Assembly: GCF_900112065.1 (NCBI RefSeq)
Contig: NZ_FOKE01000001.1
Coordinates: 962,627-1,026,626, forward strand
DNA length: 64,000 nucleotides
Reading direction: 5' to 3'
Source: Cohnella sp. OV330
GTDB taxonomy: Bacteria > Bacillota > Bacilli > Paenibacillales > Paenibacillaceae
Every line of letters begins with the position of its first letter. Position 1 is the first letter of the stretch. Shown here in pieces: positions 60,647 to 64,000 of this stretch. A model generated the notes under the pieces. The model had not been told where the DNA came from and ran no database searches. It was given only the letters and a program-made list of their open reading frames with translations. The position numbers were made by a program, and so were the translations under genes.

Positions 60647-60663
60647 TTTGCCAAAATGGCAAA
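60647..60663. promoter_or_regulatory. Perfect palindrome, candidate Xre operator before xpf
   Basis: TTTGCCA-AAA-TGGCAAA, 15 bases upstream of the xpf-like start codon. A similar site overlaps the xre promoter. Binding by the divergent Xre-like repressor is inferred. Confidence 0.6.
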
Positions 60664-60757
60664 TCATTAACTCAAAAAGGCCTTTACCGCCACATGCCAA
60701 CGTATTTTCTTATTGTTTCTTTCACGCTCAAAAAGCTAGGAACCCATCAACAAAACA

Positions 60758-60771
60758 GGAACATAAGTTCG
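60758..60771 (-). promoter_or_regulatory. LexA (SOS) box upstream of the xpf-like gene
   Basis: CGAACTTATGTTCC on the minus strand matches CGAACRNRYGTTYC at 13 of 14 positions. It lies about 20 bases downstream of the candidate xpf -10. Confidence 0.65.
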
Positions 60772-60792
60772 TATAATTTGTCGTGCATCCAT

Positions 60793-60820
60793 CATATATT
60801 ACCAATACGGCAACTGTCAA
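60793..60820 (-). promoter_or_regulatory. Candidate sigma-A promoter of the xpf-like gene
   Basis: A perfect TTGACA (60815-60820) and TATATG (60793-60798) with 16-base spacing on the minus strand, about 160 bases before the start codon; the LexA box and palindrome lie in the leader. Confidence 0.6.
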
Positions 60821-60850
60821 TTCCTTTTTTAATGGATTAATGGAAATAAA

Positions 60851-60880
60851 TTTGCCATAACGGAAAAGCAGTGTTAAACT
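60851..60880 (+). promoter_or_regulatory. Candidate xre promoter with overlapping operator
   Basis: TTGCCA (60852-60857) and TAAACT (60875-60880) with 17-base spacing. The -35 lies within TTTGCCATAACGGAAAA (60851-60867), an imperfect copy of the palindrome before xpf, which implies autoregulation. Confidence 0.6.
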
Positions 60881-60907
60881 AAAGGGAACTTCTTACCGGA
60901 GGGAAAG

Positions 60908-61309
60908 ATGGTCATGACGTTGGGAAGCCGGCTCAGAGAACGGCGCGAGCGTCTCGGCAAGACGCAGTTGACCGCCGCTAGGGATCTGGGGATCAGCAAT
61001 GTCCAGCTATCGCGCTACGAATCCGACGACCGCAAGCCCGAGCCCGACCTGCTTGGCCGCTTCGCCGAGTATTACAAGACGACCGCCGATTATCTCCTCG
61101 GTCTTACGAACGATTCGACGCTCGAAGGACCGACGGCCACCGCTTCGGAAGCGGCGGCATTCGAGGAATTCATGCGCAACCCGGAGCACGGGGTGTTCTT
61201 CAAAGATTACCTGGATGCGCCCGAAGCCCGGCAGGAGGAGATGCTTCGTTTTTGGACGTTTATCAGGGAGCAGGAACGTCTCCGCAAAGCGGATCGCGAT
61301 AAAGAATAG
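60908..61309 (+). CDS. Xre-family helix-turn-helix repressor of the tail module
   Basis: 133 aa. An N-terminal Cro/CI-type HTH (LGSRLRERRERLGKTQLTAA, DLGISNVQLSRYESDDRKPE, then the ADYLLGLT end) and a C-terminal helical segment with FKDYLDAPEARQEEMLRFWT. Divergent from xpf, it corresponds to PBSX Xre. GGAGGG precedes ATG 60908 (a second ATG is two codons later). Probably paired with the ImmA-like protease that follows. Confidence 0.9.
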   Translation: MVMTLGSRLRERRERLGKTQLTAARDLGISNVQLSRYESDDRKPEPDLLGRFAEYYKTTADYLLGLTNDSTLEGPTATASEAAAFEEFMRNPEHGVFFKDYLDAPEARQEEMLRFWTFIREQERLRKADRDKE

Positions 61310-61382
61310 CCAAAGCCGCGCCTTCGGGCGTTTCTTTTTCGCCGCTTTACCGAACATACATTCTCATTCCGAGGTGCCATTG

Positions 61383-61961
61383 ATGCTCCAATATTATCAA
61401 CCGACGCCGTTCGAACAGTGGATCGAGGCGCTATGGCTCAGGGCCGGGATCTTGACGCCCGATCAGTTGACCATTGAGGAAGTGTCCGACCGGTTGGACG
61501 TATGGGTTCATTATATGAGCGAATCCAGCAAAGCGCTCGAGTGGATGGGGATACGGTCGGTGCTCATCGATCTGCGTCTAACGGCAGAGCGCCAATGGGA
61601 GGATTATTTGCACGAGCTATGCCACATTCTCCGGCACGCAGGCAATCAGACGGTGATGCCCCGGTCTTTTTTGGAGCATCAGGAGGCCGAGGCGAAGCGG
61701 TTCGTCCTTTATGCTTCGATGCCCTTTTCGATGATCAAGGATATGAAGCTTCCTGCCGTTCGCGGCGAGGCGGTGCAGCAGCTGGCCAGCCGATTCGGCG
61801 TCACCTGCGAGCTGGCGGACGTTAGGCTCGACCAGTTTCAGCGGCGGGCGTTCGAAGCCGTCCTGTGGGAGGAGATCGGCAGATTGAACCGGGAATCGTC
61901 CGAGGAGGGAGCCCTCGAAAAAAAACAATCTTCGGTTCCAGGCGACGAGCCGCCTATTTAA
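61383..61961 (+). CDS. ImmA/IrrE-family metallopeptidase
   Basis: 192 aa from ATG 61383; GAGGTG lies upstream. The zinc motif HELCH is in WEDYLHELCHILRHAGN near residue 83, with the third ligand likely in EHQEAEAKRFVLYA. ImmA-type proteases cleave Xre-family repressors after DNA damage, and the gene follows such a repressor by 73 bases. That would give the module a second, repressor-cleavage route to induction besides LexA. Confidence 0.9.
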   Translation: MLQYYQPTPFEQWIEALWLRAGILTPDQLTIEEVSDRLDVWVHYMSESSKALEWMGIRSVLIDLRLTAERQWEDYLHELCHILRHAGNQTVMPRSFLEHQEAEAKRFVLYASMPFSMIKDMKLPAVRGEAVQQLASRFGVTCELADVRLDQFQRRAFEAVLWEEIGRLNRESSEEGALEKKQSSVPGDEPPI

Positions 61962-61967
61962 CGCCAA

Positions 61968-62003
61968 AAAGGATGCTGACGGCAACGCTGCCGCGCATCC
62001 TTT
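61968..62003. terminator. Bidirectional terminator after the ImmA-like gene
   Basis: AAAGGATGC (61968-61976) pairs with GCATCCTTT (61995-62003), with an inner CGGC/GCCG stem, between convergent genes. Confidence 0.8.
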
Positions 62004-62020
62004 AATCTCAAACAAAAGGC

Positions 62021-62563
62021 TCAGTAGGCCGACACGCCGAGCTTCGCGATCGTCTCTCGGATGAACGCGGGCTCGTCCTCGGGCTTGCGGGAGGTGATCA
62101 GATTCCCGTCCACGACGACTTCCTGGTCCACGAACTTGCCGCCGGCCGCTTCGACCTCGCCTTGGATAGAAGCGGTCGCGGTGAGCGTCTTGCCCTTCAA
62201 CAAGCCAGCCTTCGCGAGCACCTGCGGACCGTGACAAATTGCGGCGATCGGAATGCCCGCTTTGTCGGCTTCGCCGATGAACGCGATGACGGCAGGGTCT
62301 TCGCGCAGTTTAGACGGCGAGCTTCCGCCGGGAATGACGACCGCTTCGTAATCTCCGGCTTTGGCTTCCCCTGCCGCCAAGTGGGACGTGTACGTCACCG
62401 TCCCCTTCTTTCCTTTCAGCTCCTTGCCCTTTTCCCTGCTGATGATGTCGATATCGTTGCCGTTTTCGACCAGCGCGTCGTATGGATTTTTCATTTCCGA
62501 ATCCTCGTAGCCTTCCTCCAGCAAAAACGCGACCTTCCGGAGACCTTGCTTAACGGTTGCCAT
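62021..62563 (-). CDS. DJ-1/PfpI family protein (YfkM/general stress protein 18-like)
   Basis: 180 aa. Type-1 glutamine-amidotransferase fold with the nucleophile Cys in IAAICHGPQVLAKAGLLKGK, the VVIPGGSSP oxyanion segment and the acid in FLLEEGYEDSEM. Family members act as chaperones, glyoxalases or stress deglycases; the exact activity is not evident from sequence. TGATTCG-type spacing with AGGTGATTCG before the ATG. It has no phage features and lies just outside the tail module. Confidence 0.92.
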   Translation of the reverse strand: MATVKQGLRKVAFLLEEGYEDSEMKNPYDALVENGNDIDIISREKGKELKGKKGTVTYTSHLAAGEAKAGDYEAVVIPGGSSPSKLREDPAVIAFIGEADKAGIPIAAICHGPQVLAKAGLLKGKTLTATASIQGEVEAAGGKFVDQEVVVDGNLITSRKPEDEPAFIRETIAKLGVSAY

Positions 62564-62939
62564 ATCGAATCACCTCTTGTTCATTTTGTATGTACGGAAG
62601 CAGAACGCGGCTTGCGTTGCCGCGTTCTGCTCCATGACTTCTATAAGAATGGTCATCCTCGACAACAACAATTCGTTCGTTCGCTTCGCGCGGGTGCCGG
62701 GAACACTTCAGACGGTTGCCCCATTGGTAAGCCCTGCCTCATTCGAACCGAGGATTTGTTGCGGGCTGTGGCGGTGACCTGAGCAAGCGTCAACTCGAAC
62801 CCTTGGCCGTGATGCTGCGGAGCGTCAATTCAACTCCGCGATTCCGCGCTGTCCTTCCTGGTTCAACGGAATCACATCCTGTCCTTAGGCGATAGCAAGT
62901 TTGCCATGTCATTCGATCCGGAATCGCTGCCTGACAGCC
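62564..62939. other. Gap without a supported gene
   Basis: 376 bases between the DJ-1 gene and the small protein at 62940. Short open frames exist on both strands but none has a ribosome binding site or recognisable sequence. No repeat array or promoter is obvious. Confidence 0.55.
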
Positions 62940-63155
62940 TCAGCGTTCGCTCGCGAACCTGCCGTGATCGTCACGAACCTGGTTCCCGATATTCGGCTGC
63001 AGCCCGGCCCTCTGATCCCACGATGCCCTTGATTCGGCATTTGCGCGTCCCAACTCTTCGTAGTCGTGTTCACGATCCGGAGATCTTGCCCTCGCTTCTC
63101 CGCCGTGCATGTTGGCTTCGCGCCTCGTGCTGACGTCTGGATCTGCTCGTGCCAT
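62940..63155 (-). CDS. Small hydrophilic protein, unknown function
   Basis: 71 aa from ATG 63155, with GAAGGAG nine bases upstream. Very charged (DREHDYEELGRANAESRASW) and ending NIGNQVRDDHGRFASER. Probably disordered. No family recognised; the clean ribosome binding site is the main support. Confidence 0.55.
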   Translation of the reverse strand: MARADPDVSTRREANMHGGEARARSPDREHDYEELGRANAESRASWDQRAGLQPNIGNQVRDDHGRFASER

Positions 63156-63389
63156 TTGAATCACTCCTTCAAGGGTGGAATGGCCTTGCTCTTATTATTA
63201 CCCGCTGGTACAGGCACGAACCGGGTTTAACCGCTTTCAATCATTAAACAATTTTAATGCGCCGATAACAAAAGCTCCGTCCGTATTCTTTTTACCATTA
63301 AATACTCAAGTAGCCCGTTCGGGTCTAACTAACATTCGGAGAAACGGGTAATCTTAATCTAAAGATGCGTATAAGGAGGAAATCGAACG

Positions 63390-63767
63390 ATGAAAAGATG
63401 GTTCATGCCCGGCTTAATTACCGCTTGCTGCTTGATCGCCATTTTGATGGTGTTTTTCTCCCTGAGAGAAAAAGAGCCGTCTGCCGGTACGCACGAGGCC
63501 GCGCCTTCCGCGTCGGCCGGCGAAGCGCCGGCCACGGTCGACGCCGAGGCGGCTACGGCCATCTACAAGAGCAATTGCCTGGCCTGCCACGGCGATCAAC
63601 TGCAGGGCGGCATGGGCCCCAACCTAACGAAGGTCGGCTCGGCGATGTCCGAAGCGGACATCCACAAGCAAATCTTGAATGGCGGCGGCGGCATGCCGGC
63701 CTTCAAGGGAACGCTCACGGACGATCAGATCGCCACGCTAACCGCTTGGCTGGCAGCGAAAAAATAA
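63390..63767 (+). CDS. Membrane-anchored c-type cytochrome (c550/c551-like)
   Basis: 125 aa. An N-terminal helix (GLITACCLIAILMVFFSL) anchors a small haem domain with CLACH (about residues 63-67), GGMGPNLTKVG and the axial Met in GGGGMPAFKG. A linker rich in Ala/Ser/Glu separates them, as in Bacillus cytochrome c550. It could deliver electrons to the caa3 oxidase encoded earlier in the window. AAGGAGG precedes the ATG. Confidence 0.92.
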   Translation: MKRWFMPGLITACCLIAILMVFFSLREKEPSAGTHEAAPSASAGEAPATVDAEAATAIYKSNCLACHGDQLQGGMGPNLTKVGSAMSEADIHKQILNGGGGMPAFKGTLTDDQIATLTAWLAAKK

Positions 63768-63779
63768 GCGAAACGCGCC

Positions 63780-63804
63780 GTGACCCCGAGGGGTCACTTT
63801 TTTT
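63780..63804 (+). terminator. Rho-independent terminator after the cytochrome c gene
   Basis: GTGACCC/GGGTCAC with a CGAG loop, followed by T7. Confidence 0.92.
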
Positions 63805-63858
63805 GCCTATAAAACAGCCTTTCACACGAACATGGTTTCCATGAGCAAAAGAAAAAAC

Positions 63859-63891
63859 AAAAAAGACGCGGCTCCGAATTCGGAAACCGCG
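63859..63891 (-). terminator. Rho-independent terminator downstream of the tRNA-Thr 3' part
   Basis: CGCGG-TCCGAA pairs with TTCGGA-CCGCG on the minus strand (63867-63891), followed by TTTTTT. It is the natural terminator of the tRNA transcript, 18 bases beyond the CCA end. Confidence 0.85.
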
Positions 63892-63908
63892 CCGTAGTTG
63901 GCGTCTTA

Positions 63909-63958
63909 TGGTGCTGATGAAGGGATTCGAACCCCCGACCTACGCATTACGAATGCAT
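63909..63958 (-). tRNA. 3' part of a tRNA-Thr(CGU) gene, probable attachment-site scar
   Basis: On the minus strand the sequence reads an anticodon arm with loop TTCGTAA (anticodon CGT), the T arm GGGGGTTCGAATCCC and the acceptor end CATCAGC-A-CCA. The matching 5' half is missing: the bases to the right do not form a D arm or pair as GCTGATG. The last anticodon-stem pair is already altered (U-G). A 3' tRNA segment with its terminator on one side and foreign sequence on the other is what a tRNA-targeting integrase leaves. Confidence 0.65.
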
Positions 63959-64000
63959 GGAATAACTATTCCGCTGTATTCCCATTCGATCCGGATGCTG

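Noticed and set aside
60999..61382. Long N-terminal extension of the ImmA-like frame
   Set aside because: It overlaps the xre gene in another frame; ATG 61383 has a ribosome binding site and begins the recognisable protein.
63180..63235. Sigma-B-like promoter (GGGTAA) before the small gene at 62940-63155
   Set aside because: The -35 match is poor, and sigma-B is generally absent from Paenibacillaceae, so the call was not made.
63909..64000. Complete tRNA or tmRNA gene at the right edge
   Set aside because: The T arm, anticodon arm and CCA end are present, but the upstream bases cannot form the matching acceptor strand or a D arm.

Overview
The window is about 60% G+C chromosomal DNA from an endospore-forming Firmicute of the Paenibacillaceae; Cohnella or Paenibacillus is the best guess. 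The evidence is a YesM/YesN two-component pair beside an LplABC-type sugar importer, a caa3 cytochrome oxidase operon, a YhcN/YlaJ sporulation lipoprotein, a KinB/KinE-like kinase, CcpA-type cre boxes, AGGAGG ribosome binding sites, frequent TTG/GTG starts and U-tract terminators. No rRNA, IS element or CRISPR array was found.

Layout. 1-10.5 kb (minus): a carbohydrate-use locus with two LplB/LplC-type permeases, a solute-binding lipoprotein, two GH95 alpha-L-fucosidase-like enzymes (one cut by the window edge) and the YesM/YesN regulators, with a cre-like box upstream. 10.8-15.2 kb (minus): a GntR-controlled ABC export operon with a promoter/operator overlap. 15.3-19.2 kb (plus): an RluA-type pseudouridine synthase and a c-di-GMP enzyme (MHYT-like/PAS/GGDEF/EAL). 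19.2-23.1 kb (minus): amidase, gamma-glutamyltransferase-like and FAH-family genes. 23.2-28.9 kb (minus): ctaC-ctaD-ctaE-ctaF, then ctaG and a DUF420 assembly factor. 29.3-46.4 kb: mixed housekeeping and accessory genes (YhcN lipoprotein, FHA protein, ilvA, MFS pump, TVP38 protein, ArAE exporter, AlkC-like protein, D-hydroxyacid dehydrogenase, sensor kinase, mscL, Nudix, tyrosinase-like protein, AI-2E transporter), with clusters of short intergenic repeats.

46.5-62 kb is the most interesting part: a PBSX-related contractile tail module with regulator, sigma-like factor, tail terminator candidate, sheath, tube, assembly chaperone with a programmed -1 frameshift, tape measure, baseplate, fibre and lysis genes, but no terminase, portal, capsid or integrase gene. 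Two near-consensus LexA boxes, one before the sigma-like gene and one before the tail operon, plus divergent Xre-type operators, suggest an SOS-inducible phage-tail-like bacteriocin (tailocin). This is inference from gene content and sites.

62-64 kb: a DJ-1/PfpI protein, a small hydrophilic protein, a membrane-anchored cytochrome c and, at the right edge, the 3' part of a tRNA-Thr(CGU) gene followed by its terminator but lacking a matching 5' half. It looks like an attachment-site scar of an element lying beyond the window.
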